A stretch of DNA of 64,000 nt from Amphirosellinia nigrospora (Eukaryota > Ascomycota > Sordariomycetes > Xylariales > Xylariaceae): contig SCHM01000003.1 of the NCBI GenBank assembly GCA_004123355.1, forward strand, positions 6,281,058 to 6,345,057, in the 5' to 3' direction. Numbering within the stretch: position 1 is the stretch's first letter; each line of letters begins with the position of its first letter. Position numbers and translations under genes: made by a program. Shown here one piece after another: positions 47,648-60,681 of the stretch. A model generated the notes under the pieces. The model was given only the letters and a program-made list of their open reading frames with translations, ran no database searches and was not told the DNA's origin.

Positions 47648-50600
47648 TCATGGCTCCCCGTTGATGAACTTTTCAAGATCTTCAAACTCACCGCTGTGTC
47701 TCATCATATCATAAAACTGGCCCTTGGCCTCATAAAGTTCCTTGGGACTCCCAACCCTGTGTAGAGGTACTTTGTTAGCCGAGCACTCGTGCCCTAACGA
47801 TTGGTCTCGTGTGATGGTTATGACTTACTCTAGAACTGACCCGGCGCCCATGACCACTACGCGATCATAATCGATGATAGTCTTCAACCGATGGGCGATA
47901 GTGACAAGCGTCCTGTCATTTCCATGCTCGTTTAATTCTTTTCGCAATACTTCTTGAATGCCTTGGTCCGTCTCGTAATCCATGCTGGCTGTCGCCTCGT
48001 CAAGCAACATGAGCTTGCTTTTGCGTACCAGAGCTCTACATAGGGAAAGAACTTGACGTTGTCCATGTGAGAAGTTCTCACCTTTGGCCTTCACCACAGT
48101 AGATAGGGCAATGCCTGGGCTATTCGTATCCAGACTACCGTTGCCGTCCACTTGATTCGTGTTGTTTCCCTCGCCACGGTGGAACTGGAAGGACGCGATT
48201 CCACTGCAGTACTCCAAAGCTTTTGAAACGATTTCTTTAGGTACTTTATTGGTAGGGTCTAGATTGGAACTGACGTCTCCGTTGAATAGTACCGCTTCCT
48301 GGGGGATGATGGTAAGAGCTTCTCGCAGTCTCTTACGCGGAAAGCTTGTGATATCAACGCCATCAAAAAATATCTGGCCCGACACAATATTGGTGAATCG
48401 AAGTAAAGATAAGACCAGCTTAAAACAAAGAGTTAGCTCATGATTCGATGAGTAATGCATCCGTCCCTTCAAGTTTCGGTGCATTCCTTATGCCCTTAAA
48501 ATAAGAGAGGCGGAGGAACGCTCATTTTATTCCGCAGCATATCGGATTGAAACCGGTGGTTCACTCACTGTACTTTTCCCCGAGCCTGTCCGTCCAACCA
48601 CAGCCACTCTCTGGCCAGCTTTGAACTTGAGGTTAATATTCTTTAAAATTTCTGGACCCTCTAGATCGTATTTAATAGTAACGTCACGGAACTCGATCTC
48701 GCCGCTTGTTGGCCAGTCCATTGGTAGAACCACATCCGGATCATCAGAATAGGCACCTTGCCCCTATACTCGTCTGGTTTCTCTTCAGGCTCTACAGTCG
48801 CATACTCTTTCACACGATGATACTATAAGATATGTTGTTAGCTAAAAGAAATGCCAGGAATGTCTTTCGCAAGAAGTGCTTACGCTTTGGAGTTCAACTT
48901 CAACTTCATTCATTGCTCGAACGAGGATGACGATGAGGGTATTCAAAGTCTAGTTAAACTCGGATTAGTACAATATATGGTATGTTTTCTTAGGATCACT
49001 TACGGTAGCATTCGATAGAGAAAAGCCCACTATACCAGCAGCCACAACGCCAGCTTTGGACACAGCAATGGCACCAGCGGCTACGGTCTACATTTATAGA
49101 AACATGTTAGTCAGAATTTCGAAGTCCCATATCATATAGTTTGTCGGATTGGACAAAATAGGGAGGCTACGGGATTAAACTTGGGAGGTTTTAATACGCA
49201 CCACCAGAGTTGTCATCATGTCGATTCTGAGTGCTACCCATCGGTTGCAGTTAAACTGAGCCTCGAAAGCTCGCTCAAGCACCCGCATCTTATCCGCGAG
49301 CTGATTTCCAAAGGTCTGTGGCATACCGGCACGGGCCCGGATGACCGAAAGTCCGGCAAGACTGTCGGCGAAATGCGCGAATACGGGTGACTGGCAGATG
49401 AGACGAGTCGTTTGATAGCAACCGCCGTCCGGGTATAAATCTCGCCGGCGATGATGCCCACGAAGCAGCAAGCGAGAACCGGGAACATGAAAACCGGTAG
49501 AACAGCGCTGACAGCAAAGCTTTGAAAGCAAAGGCGAACTGCGTTCTCTATCGTCATACGCAACATACCTACTAAAGCTGTGTCGAGGGAGGTCATGTCC
49601 CGCGAAAAGCGGTTGACGATGCGGCCTACCGGCGTCGTCTTAAACCATGAAAGAGGCACGTTCATGATAGCCCGTATGAAATTAGTGTGGAGAGTGCGCG
49701 CCGCATACCCTAGAATACTCGGAGTCAGTTCTTACCGTTGTTTCGTTTTTGTAGGTTTTTAGGAGTTTTTGAACACCGTCCTAACTCGCGACGGGAAACT
49801 TGTACTTTCAAGGTTGCCAAAATAGGAAGAAAATGGTTCGGAGGGTTACTTACAACCGCCCCTTTCGTAACAAACATAAGTCAGCCCGTTGAATAAGGTA
49901 TCTCCGACACTCCATGCGGCGTAGATGCCGAGATAAAACGCAACGTCGTAGGCATCGTCATTTTCGTATGCATCTACCCAGACTGCAAGCCACAGTGTAG
50001 TTCCCACGAATGATGCGTTGCTGAGTACGCTCATTGCAATTGCAAGTACAGCATGAAAGGGGCTGCCGAAGTGCCGCATATATGCGAAAACTAATGTTTT
50101 ATTAGTAATGTGAAAATAGGTAGGGGAAGCTACCGACATTGTAGGCGTGCGGTTTGACCGGTCTTGAGAGCTTCTTGCGTAACTTCATCTTGACGTTTGG
50201 CCGCAGCGGTCTTGCTGTGGCCATTTCCGGTGGTTCCGTTGAGGTTCGTCCCATTAGGGCTGCTTGTCCCGCTCAGGTTTGTCCCGTTCGTTTCGGCAGT
50301 ATGCGTAGCGGCCACTTCCACAGTGGTGTCCACGTTACTTTTGTCGATGACGGCCTCGTCTATAGTCACTATATGGCGAGTGACGCCTAAGTTCTGCTGT
50401 AGATCTTTGACCTGGCCATTCTCCATGATAATTGTGAGATCCGCTTGAGGCGCGACCCAAGGCAGCTGAGTAACAAGCACAACGGTTCGCCCCCTTAGCA
50501 AGTCACCACAAAACGCCTCTTTCCACAGCGCCGCCGAGGTCTTGGCATCCAGTGCCGAGAAGATATCATCAAGCAGTATCACCGGCGCTTTGGAGTAAAG

Positions 50601-53053
50601 AGCGCGGGCCAGAGCTACTCGTGATTTTTGACCCCCAGAAAGCGAAGTTCCGTTCTCCCCGACTTCGGTTTCATCGCGCTCAGGGAATTCGTTCATATCA
50701 ATGGTTAAGCCACATGCCTCGATGACTCGATCGTATCTTACTTGCTCGAAGGGCTATTAAATAGAATGTTTTCGCGGATTGTCTCGTTCTGAAGCCAAGG
50801 ACTTTGTGATGCATAGGCGATATCATTTGGGCATGTGACGGAGCCACTCTCCAGAAGGGTTTCCCCTAAGATTCCCATGAGCAATGTTGATTTACCGCTG
50901 CCGCTAGGACCAGTGACTACACTCAGGCCCCCTTCGACGAAATCAATAGATATGTCCTTTAGGGAGAAGGCAGCCTTCTTGTGGCGTCTTATTGTGGCAT
51001 TTGTAATCTTCAATGGTCCGTTAGAATGACGTATTAGCGGCGTTACATTATCGAAGTAACGATCTAGGCGTCTAAGGGATACGAGAGCTGCTGTGAAATG
51101 TCTCGATAGACCTGAGGCCATGCTTAAGTTACGTCGCAGTGTTCTTACTAGGCTAATCGATGTGAACGCAATCTTACGAAAGAGGAAGTCAGTAGCTGTT
51201 ATTCTCAAAGTTTGGGGTTTGAATTAAGAAATTGTAGGAATTATACCTCTGCAGTCAGCTTTTCCTTTCTCACAACGACATGAAGGCCAAACATAAGTAG
51301 CAACGCGAATGTAGGTATGCATTCCGTTAGCTGGCCAAGACAGATGTAACTGGATGGGCAATTAGTACAATCCTCATGCATGTAAGAAGAGGTTAACAAG
51401 CTGCTTACAGTACGTTCAGCCCCCAGATCTTCTTCTGCTCGCCTCGGCGGATTGCCTCAATTTTCTCAATAATCGCATCTTCCCAAGCGAAATATTTGAT
51501 AGCCCTAATAGAAGATAAATATTCGGACACGGCTGAGATGCGGGAGTCCTGCATCTGTTTCATTTCACGTTGAAGGCCCATCATTCTCCGTGAGATAAGC
51601 AACGGCAGTGGTGTTAGAGCCAACATAACGGCAGTACCAACGAGAGCCGGCCAGTCCAGCAGCTTATAGAGCCCGACCAAAACGATTATAGTACCACAGG
51701 GAACTCCGAAGAGAATCATTATGACGTCTCTACCTTGCCAAACCGCATCAACATCGGCGCTCATGAGGTTGGCAAGACGGCCCGAGGCGGTTGCCGCTTG
51801 CTTCTTTGGTTTGTTGTTATCGTTACCTGAGGCAGCGATTTCTGCAAAAACTTCGTCATCTAGTTCCATGGATCCCATGGCCTTGTAATAGAGTTCCTGA
51901 GTCAACGCGGCTTTAACTCTCACTACCACGCGTGTCCCTACGAAGACGTACTGCTGGAAGAAGACAGATCGAGAAAGTGGTCCAAAGAACAGCAGAATTA
52001 GCCAGGTCCAAGGTCTCACAATAGCGCCTTCAGGATCGCCAATATATTCTAACAGTTTATACATGGCGAAGGGGGTCAACAACTCAACGCTGTACGCGAG
52101 AATTGAGAAGCAAGCCATCGAGGTCAATTCCACCCTCAGATAACGCACCATTGTTGAGAAACTCCGGGCGGACTTGGCGCGGGCCGCAAGGATCCTCGAA
52201 AGCAGGACAAATGGTTCATCGTACCATGGGAGCTTCGGAAGCTCTTCAATCGTCATCTGTCGGCGGAAACCTCTCAGCAGAAGGGGGGTAAGCCATTCAA
52301 AGGTAACATAATATCCTAACCAACTGCAGGTTTCCTCGGGAGACGGTTCTCGAGTTGGAATCTTTTCAGAAAGATCCAGGTCTATTGAAGGGGGGATCCA
52401 CTCTCTCGGGTGCTTGTGGCCACGAGAACAGCAGCAGTCAAGGTTGCTACGCTGCCTATCATGACAGAACTTAGATGGTGACTGTACGTGACATCCGCAT
52501 ATGGAAGCAACTCTCCCATGACAACAACGAAAAATTCAGTGACCAGAACGAAATTCACATGATGTAATGCGATATGCCTCCATTCTAGATCATTAAATAA
52601 CCGTAGAAGACCTAGAAAGAATGCATATACGAGAGCGGTTACGTTGCTCCATTTGCCTCCCAGCTGGACGGCTGCAACTACCATTAACGCCAACGTGGTG
52701 GCTCGAAAAAGTTGGCCGCATATTTCATAAGGCACAGAAATAGTAGAGGCGCTGGTCTCGGGCAAGGATATCTTTGAATATGATCTTTGAAGGAGGTATC
52801 TAACAAGGAGCAAGAATGATGCAACAACAATTGTGAGTTGAAGATAACCAGCTTGCGCAAACCGAGCAAGATCATGTACCCATTGGAGGTCCGTGTCACT
52901 ACTGAAGTGTTAGAGTATGTTCTTTCCTGTTGCGGAGCTTCGGACGAGATGACACTTACTGAGATTGATTGAGCCTGAATTGTTGGCCTCCTGTATAAAT
53001 CGGGGGGTGAAGGAGGAACCCCAACCACTACCGGTGAGGGTAAGCTGATCCAT
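47648..53053 (-). CDS. ABC transporter, ABCC/MRP family (full-length with TMD0)
   Basis: A full MRP-type exporter, order TMD0-TMD1-NBD1-TMD2-NBD2, likely in the vacuolar or plasma membrane. The start is set at the ATG at 53053 ([10 protein letters not shown]). The first intron (52902-52960) leads into [23 protein letters not shown]1 has Walker [11 protein letters not shown]-loop ASQSPWLQ, signature [15 protein letters not shown] and Walker B VILLDD. NBD2 has GRTGSGKST followed by a 150-bp intron (48419-48568), the degenerate signature [11 protein letters not shown], and [12 protein letters not shown]. The last exon codes [17 protein letters not shown] and ends at 47648. NBD1 Walker B ends in DD rather than DE, common in the degenerate NBD1 of ABCC proteins. 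Single-base breaks occur near 48745, 49390, 50751-50753 and in the first exon. Some introns in TMD2 are not resolved. Substrate unknown. Confidence 0.92.
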
Positions 53054-54473
53054 GAGGTATCAACCCGAGGTGAACACAGCTACACGCGTCTTGAGAAAGG
53101 CGAGATGTAGGCGGCTCATGGAAATTAAGAGAAAAAGAATTTCGAGAAAGCGGTGACTCCCGATCACGACACCGAAGGAATTTAACCAGGCAGCACGCGC
53201 CATACAATGTTTATATGTATGACCCCTGCCAAGTCCTTATCGGTAGCCCCCCCTTCCTTGCCTACCTAAGTTCTCGTATATGGTGGGAGCCGAATGACAA
53301 TCCGATATAGTGTTCGACCATAGGTACTAATGTGGTCGTTTTTGCTTGGACCAAGTTAATAAGACATTCGGTTTGGTGGCAACCATATTTAGTTGGTTTA
53401 CTATATATACAGGCTACTTGCCTCACTGACTGAGCTAAACTGTCGTTTTTCGAACTATGAACATCTCACTGATTTGGACCGGAGTAGAACTGGGTTAGAA
53501 TAGTCACCTGAAGAGGGTTATGCTCATATTCATACGGCTAGGTTTCATATTTAGACAGTCAGGCCTTGCGACCGAAGAGACTAGCATCTTTCGAAAAGGC
53601 GTAATTAGCCTAAGGCGTTATCTTGTAAGCCAATCGTATTCAACCTCTACAATTTGCTTCATATACAAATAACAAGTGTGTATACGTACATTGCGCATTG
53701 AAAAGCGTTTGGTCATGAATGGTCTACCAGTCTCACAACAAACCGACTAATTTGCCCGGTTTCGCGACATCTTGTGCTCAGATCCAACGCCGTATTCCGC
53801 ACTCCGGACGCCGACCGGCTGCGGCTATCCTCCGTTAACCGGCCTCAAGGCCGATAAATGTCAGGCATTACGTTCTAGATGTTGGATTGGAAAGGACCAC
53901 GAATAGTTGCCTAATTGATAAGCACCCATGGTTCCCGTGCCGATGAGTCAGAGCAGACCAATTCAAATTCAACTCAACATGATTCGTCGAATACGACCAG
54001 GGTGTCAACGAAAATTGCTGTAGAACGCAGGACACGTCTGGAGTTGATCGTGTGTCACTTACAGGATGGAACCCGTGCAGGCCCGTGTATTATCGAAATG
54101 ACTACACTAATACTCTGTCTGACGAAATTTGATTGACGGACGCCTCACGGCGGAGGAGTACCAGTTTAAACGAAATAAAGCATTCGGGTATAATACAGAG
54201 TTAGATCAATTTAATTTCCCACTTCTCTATGAATTCTAGGCACGATATCTGTCAAGGTGCTAAAGTTACTGAAGTGATGATTGCATGTCAAACACATCAT
54301 ATAATGATAAAGACGTTATTCCGTTCCCAAATTCAAATGTATTTATGGCATCGCTCTATAGGGTACCTAGGGAGATTACAACCGTACCCTAGGAAAATGT
54401 GCCCCCTGTAATGCGAATAATGAATTCAATGCATGCTCTCTAAGTGGCTCCAACGCTCTATATATCTATGTCT
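53054..54473. other. Intergenic upstream of the ABC transporter
   Basis: 1.4 kb with no supported gene. It holds CG-rich elements near 53800-53855 in a generally AT-rich context. Confidence 0.5.
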
Positions 54474-55735
54474 CTAGTTTCCATTAACGCCGTTTGTCCC
54501 ATTTGTGCCATTTTTGGCCATCGCTTCCTTGACGGCCTTTTCCAACGCCTGCTGTACGTCGCGGACCAAGTCCTCGGGCTCCTCGATACCGTTGCTTATG
54601 CGGACGAGGTCGTCAAAGACGCCGACGGCCTCCCGCTGCTCCTTCGGTATCCCGGCGTGCGTCATGGCACTCGGGACTTCGACCAAGCTTTCGATGCCAC
54701 CCAAGCTCTCGGCGAGGGTGTAGATCTTGGTGAGCTGGCAGAAGCGCTCGGCCGCGACCCGGCCACCCTTTATGCGGAAGGACAGCATACCGCCGCCCAT
54801 TCCGTCCCGGTGCTGCCGTATAGCGATGGCGCGGTGAGGGTGAGAGTCTAGGCCGGGGTAGTTGACGGCGATTACATGAGGGCTCGCTTCCAGAGCCTGC
54901 GCGACCGCGGTTGCGTTTATTGTGGATTGGCGGGCGCGAAGATGCAGGGTCTTCAAGCCTCTGTGCGCCAGCCAAGAATCGAATGCCGACGGTACAGCAC
55001 CACCGGCGTTTAACAAGAAGGCTAGTCTTTCGCGTAAGTCTTCCGAGTTGACCGCGGCCACCCCCATGACCACATCACTGTGGCCATTGATGTACTTGGT
55101 CACACTGTGCACGACGATGTCGGCGCCGTGGTCTAGCGGATTCTGGACATATGGGCTGAGAAATGTGTTGTCGACGACGACGGTGATTCCCGGGCGTGCG
55201 CGACGGTAGCGACGGCGCGGATGTCGACGAGCCTTAACGTAGGATTGCTGGGCGATTCAATCCAGATCAGCTTGGTGTCGTCCCTGATGTGCTCTGCAAT
55301 GTCGACTTCGATCTGCGGGGTAAATGTGACTGTGACGCCGTGCGCTTTCGCCACGCGAGTGAAGTACCGGTGTGTCCCGCCGTAGACATCGCTGACGCTG
55401 ATCACATGCGACCCGGACGCCAAGCTCTGCAGGATGGTGGCCGTCGCGGCGCTGCCACTGCCGAATGCGACGGCGTATTTGGCGTGCTCCAGCGCCGCGA
55501 CGGCCTTTTCGAAATTGTCCCGGTTCGGGTTCGAACTTCGCGAGTATTCGTAGGCGCCGACGGGCTTGCCGACGGCGGTCTGCTCAAACGTCGTCGAGAG
55601 GGAGATGGGCTCTATGACCGCGCCCGTGGTAGGGTCGTGTGGCGATCCAGCATGGACCGCGAGAGTTCCGAAACCGTGAACCGGAGTCGGCGCCCGCGGA
55701 GGGGTCTCGATGGATGAGTCGACCAGAACAGGCAT
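54474..55735 (-). CDS. cys3: Cystathionine gamma-lyase
   Basis: A PLP enzyme of transsulfuration, cleaving cystathionine to cysteine, 2-oxobutyrate and ammonia in the cytosol. The 420-aa product has the Cys/Met-metabolism PLP fold: SLSTTFEQ, YEYSRSSNPNRDNFEKAVA, the PLP-ring-stacking segment SDVYGGTHRYF, VVVDNTFLSPY, and the Schiff-base lysine in SVTKYINGHSDVV, then ESLGGIESLVEVPSAMTH. The Asn/Gly/Thr-rich C-terminal tail (NGTNGTNGVNGN) is a species-specific extension. One frame break lies at 55192-55194, where one more base in the CCC (minus strand) joins AHAPGI to TVVVDNT. It could be named cystathionine beta-lyase or gamma-synthase by weak similarity, but motif spacing favours the gamma-lyase. 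Confidence 0.92.
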
Positions 55736-57188
55736 GGCTATGCGTGGTATAGAGCCGGTATGGCTAGGTAATTCGCAACCTCGAGTGCAGGTAGATTATA
55801 TTTGTATAACCAGGTATAATGTGTCAAGTGAGTGATCGATATGACAGCTTGTAGTGTCAAAGGCTATAGTGCGCGCGCTGTTAAGCCTGAAGTAGTTGCG
55901 CGAAATGGCGTGGCACACAAAAGATACTTATGTCAAAGGAAAAGATCGCAGACCCAAAAGATCGGCAGGGGCGGTAGGCGGTATTAAAATACTCAGCACC
56001 CTAGGCCAAGTAGTCGAGGTACTTAAGTAAATATTACGCGAGGATCACCGGGGCAAAAAAGGCGGTCATGACCAAGCATCCGGCGTGTAACAAAAGATGG
56101 AATAAATAAGAATGGGAGAAACGTTGTTTGTCATCGATTTATTCTGACAACGCTAATCGGCGTCGGGCAATTGCGTCATATCTAGCGGCATGAGAGAATT
56201 CGGCGTCAACACAGAGACATGAATATAGAGTACAGTAAAAACCTAGACAAGAAGTCTATTTCCATTAAAACGAATCGAGGACATGATGACTGATAGTCGA
56301 ACGGAGCGACTTATCACAGAGGACACACCCTACCTACTACCTAATCTCGTTTATACTACCTACTTGTTAAGTCCAAACTTAGAGCCTAAGCCTTCAATTT
56401 CGATAGTCACTTGGAGGCTATATAGCGAATCTCAAGTGTTCAATCTCCCAATTCAAGGCGGGTTTACTAGCCTAGTCGCCAAAGGTGTAAGTGTTTGAAT
56501 TGAGGGTCGTATCCTTTTTTGGTGTTAATGTACGGGGTAGATCCTAGGATAGCCTGCCCCTCGTACCCCTCGATCAGCTGGATGCTTATCAATTAACTGT
56601 ATCTGCCCCAGTTCCCCCTCGAACCCTGGCTGCATTAGCGTGCTTTTGATAGTTGGACCTGGGTGCCGCTGCTTTCCGCAAATAGCGGGCTATTTTTTCC
56701 TCCGTCGTATCGTGTACAAGCATATGACTTGCACATAATCTATGAGTCTCCTAATACAATACAATGACATTGGAGCCAGATCTCAGCGCACGAGCTCATC
56801 AGCCCTCTTCGCTCATGAAAACTTCCCGCAGCCTGTGTTTTGGCGCAATTCTTCCGCTTGGATATGCAGCTAGCATGCGGGAATGAATAATGATATATAG
56901 CCGCTTGCACTGAACTGCCCTAATGGGAAACGGACACGCAACCTAGTTCAGGTGGGAAGGTCTAACGAGCTTCAACTCAGACTCTAAGTAGACCATCCCG
57001 AGTTGGATTGATGATACGGAAATTTTACTTAATCAGCTGATGGGTTTTACCCAGCCATATCCTAGGACACTCTTACGTGTTCTAAATGTGTTGCCATGTA
57101 CAATACTATCCCATGACTACCTTCTTTGTTTCACACGATCGAGAGAGAGCTGCCCTTGGCATCCATTTCGATACCACCCAATGTCACC
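55736..57188. other. Intergenic, no gene seen
   Basis: 1.45 kb. It has TACCTA-rich clusters near 56330-56365 and no coding signals. Confidence 0.5.
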
Positions 57189-58529
57189 TCAAACGTTGAC
57201 CGGACCCGGAATAATCCCTGGGGGGCCCGGCTCCTTGACCGTCAACTTCTTGCCTTTGTCCGGCGGGCCCTGGAAGTTACCAGCGCTACACGCATCCTGA
57301 ATTCCATTACATTTCTTCTCCATGGCGCGGCAGCCAGCGTCGCCCGTCGGCAGTGCCGCATCATAACACGCGCCGGCCTGTTTCCAACAGTTTTCCGAAG
57401 CCGCCCAGCAGCCACTCTCGTTCTTGTAATCCGGTACCTCAACGCCGATCCAGTTGGCATTCTTAACAATGTAGTTAGGGATAGCGCCCTGTGTCTGCTT
57501 CGGTACCGAAGGGCCGGTGGTGTCGACCTCCCCGTCCTTCGGCGGCGGAACTGCGAAAACCTTCGGCCCGGGTAGCGGATATGGAAAGGATGGGGCGTAG
57601 ATGTTGAAGGTCAGGCCAGCGTTATTCCCATTTACGTGTCCAGGAATGTTCACGCTACGGCCAGCAGGCACATCGAGGGCAGCCGTATTACTACTCTGCA
57701 CGAAAACCTGGGCGCACCCGGTATAGAACTGCGGGTCGCCTTGGGTGGCCTCTTGAAGGGCAAGTAACTCTGGACGAAATAACCAATAACCTGCCGGTAG
57801 ACCCTTGGGTATCTCGAAGGACATGAGTCCATTATTGTCGATAAGTTTTTCGGTGCACCATTTCTTCGTGGTTGCGTCGTATCCTTCATCCCAGAGCTTA
57901 ACCCAACCCGGACCGGCAGCCTCATCACTGGCCATATCGCGAAGTTGCTTTGCGTAGATGGCACAGGGCCCTGGGGAACCCTTTTAGTATGCATGGCCGC
58001 ATATCAAGGCCGATGATAGTAGCATTACCTTTGTGTGACTTGTCTATGGAACCCGGCTGTTGGGCATTGGCCCATTCTCGAAACAGGAACGTAAGTTTTC
58101 CACCTGCTGGAGCTGGGCATGTGAAAGCAGCCGCTTTCTGGCCATCCGCTCCTATCATAGGTGTAAGCATTTTGTTAAACGATGTTCTCCTGGATATGAT
58201 AAGCTTACCACAAGCCATGTCGTTACCAGCAATATCGCCGATGGGAGAGGTGCAATCATTAGAGTTCTGGGGCACTGCAAGGAACAAAGGGTTACTAGAT
58301 ATCGCATATGGGGACGGATTCGTTCACAGGGTGTTTCGAGAGTATGCATGAGTATACTGTATGCGGCGGGCATGATTCTTGGCACGCAAATGACTGAATA
58401 CGTACTGCGCACGCAGGTACCATCACCCTGGCTAGTTTCGTCAATAAATAGAGTCGTCAAGACTGTATGGGCACTCGCAGACGCAGCGAGGCCGGCCAGG
58501 GCCAAAGCGATAGAAAAACACCGTCTCAT
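57189..58529 (-). CDS. AA9 lytic polysaccharide monooxygenase (former GH61), secreted
   Basis: A copper enzyme that oxidatively cleaves cellulose outside the cell. Four exons: 58529-58406, 58274-58209, 58151-58029 and 57970-57189; introns 58275-58405, 58152-58208 and 57971-58028; 364 aa. A signal peptide (MRRCFSIALALAGLAASASA) would leave His as the mature N-terminus (HTVLTTLFID), the first copper-brace ligand. The second His is in DKSHKGPCAIYAK, created by splicing. WCTEKLIDNNGLMSFEIPKGLPAGYWLFRPELLALQ is the catalytic core. After a Pro-rich linker comes a Cys-rich C-terminal module (CWAASENCWKQAGACY...CRAMEKKCNGIQDAC) of the kind found on many AA9 proteins; no CBM1 is present. The frame is intact. 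Confidence 0.96.
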
Positions 58530-60681
58530 TCTCTCGATCTTATTTTACCACAAGGGCTCAATATATCGAAGGTAACAAGGTCGCTGATATAAAGGACGAA
58601 TGTTGCGCAGCATCTACGCATAAGAAGGAGTACTGGACCACCAAAGGTAGAGGAATAAGAACACAATATAAAAGAACGGAAACCTCACTGAGGCTAATAG
58701 GTGTTTAAGCGAACGGATACATTCACGAAAAAAAAGTGCTGAGGGGGTCGTGGGCAAGCAATCGCTATTGATAGAGAAGTTAAGTACGTTTCTTATACAC
58801 TGTCCACAAGACGAAACCAGGCATTATAAGCAAACAATCCTAACCCAGGCACTATAATGCGGGCGACGAACAAGATACACAGCTCCAAGAAGCAATTATG
58901 ACCTCGATTCCAGTCGCCTCCAACTGCACCGGAATAAATCCTGTTGGTTCATACCTCCAATCTTGAACCATCACGGCCCCAAGCCATGAAACAGGTAAAT
59001 TTAGGGGAGTTGGTGTAGCCTCGCACGACAGCTGCGATGCACGCCTCAGCACCAGCAGATTATAATAACCCTACTTTATTTGATGCTCCCAGAGAGTGAG
59101 GGCACAGATACACTATCCAATGAAATGCAATTCCGTGTGATGATATGCCACATCCCTAATTACGGGGATTCAATTGGCGAAAGCGTACGATGAACGCCTA
59201 TCACCTACTATGGAGAAGCCATCGCCAGTTCTCGCGAACCCCTTGTTTTCATGATCTAGCTAACTTAATTCTTGACCAATCATTGGCATGGGTGGTTTAA
59301 ATGAAGATACTGCGACGAACATGTCTGGGATAATAGCCTTGCAGACTAGCAATGAACTCTCTTGACGGCGTATACTTATCTCCTGCGATCCAGCAGAATG
59401 TAGTATAAGCATAATCTCATACTACATGCCTTGGTCCTTGGTACTTACCATTCAAGGTTGTCTGCATGTACATACATATCTTGACAACAGCCAACGAAGA
59501 CCGAATGCACCCTATGATCGATTACCTGCTAAAACCCAAGCCCTCGCCCCCCTAAAATTTTCCTATAACGGTAGAGGTGTACCTTGCATACGCCAAAGAT
59601 ACCTAGACCTTAGTGCCAATGCCTATCTAAGGTAGTTGGCATTCGTATATTGTCCAAGGCACAGCTCCTGCACCCCACGAAAACAGAAGATCCGACGGGA
59701 GCTCGCCGGCGTACTGCATAGCTTGATGACTACCTACTACCTACTGCAACTACTACATCATCACCCACAAATTCGCAGTCCCAAGATCGGCAACTATGGG
59801 GTTACCCCGGATCTGTCACTCAACAACCCGGTCCTCGGATGCAGGTATCCAGACGAGGCTTGGGGTAATCAGATGGGGCAAACATGAGTTCATATTTGGG
59901 GGTGCTTAGGGCGCGTGCGGTAAAGGTTGCCGATATGCGTCTGCTCACGCGTATGCAAGAGGGCAATACAGCGATATGCTGAACCCTCTCCAAATGTCGA
60001 GTAACGCGACTCAGCCGGGAAGAGCCGCGGTTGAGGATAGATAGATAGCGAGGAACATAGTAGACATTTCCAGAGGGGAAATACCTACTAGATATCGAGG
60101 CAGCAGTACAGAGAATAATTCTATTACGTGATAGGACAAGCTGTAACTCGAAAGTGGCGAACATGGATAAGGAGGTGGATGATGTGATAAGTAAAGAAAT
60201 GTAGGCGCGTGAGCACCGGACAAACCAGACTGATGCCCAGACAAGCCACACAGTTAGCGAAAATGCATGCCCGCTCGGACCTATCTTTGGACTTTCCAAG
60301 CAGCAAGCTTGCTCCTATACATGCTCATCAGGTTTCAATAAATTAGAAAACTTGCATTATAGAGAGAGCTGAGATGGGTTTAAATTGCGCATCGTTAGCC
60401 TAGAGTCATACACACAAGGCCCCTGGTCGAGGACGGCTGTTGTCCACACTCCTCAAGGTCTTCTCGTTCCCTACGTACCCCTCCCCCTCCCGTGTCCGCC
60501 TATTAGACTGTGTCTATGCAAAAGAGGGAACTCCCGAGGTCGTGCTCATGCGCCTTGATGCGATTTTGTTTTGACATGATTTTATTGTTGTACAGAGGTA
60601 GAGAGAGCTATGATACATTGCGCGCATGGTATTCTCGTAAATTCGTTGGCCGACGGTGACATGGATTAAGTGGATGTTCTT
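58530..60681. other. Intergenic, no gene seen
   Basis: 2.15 kb. A TTTATATC string near 58590 (minus) is a possible TATA region for the AA9 gene. Short overlapping open frames near 59430-60300 have no support. Confidence 0.5.
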
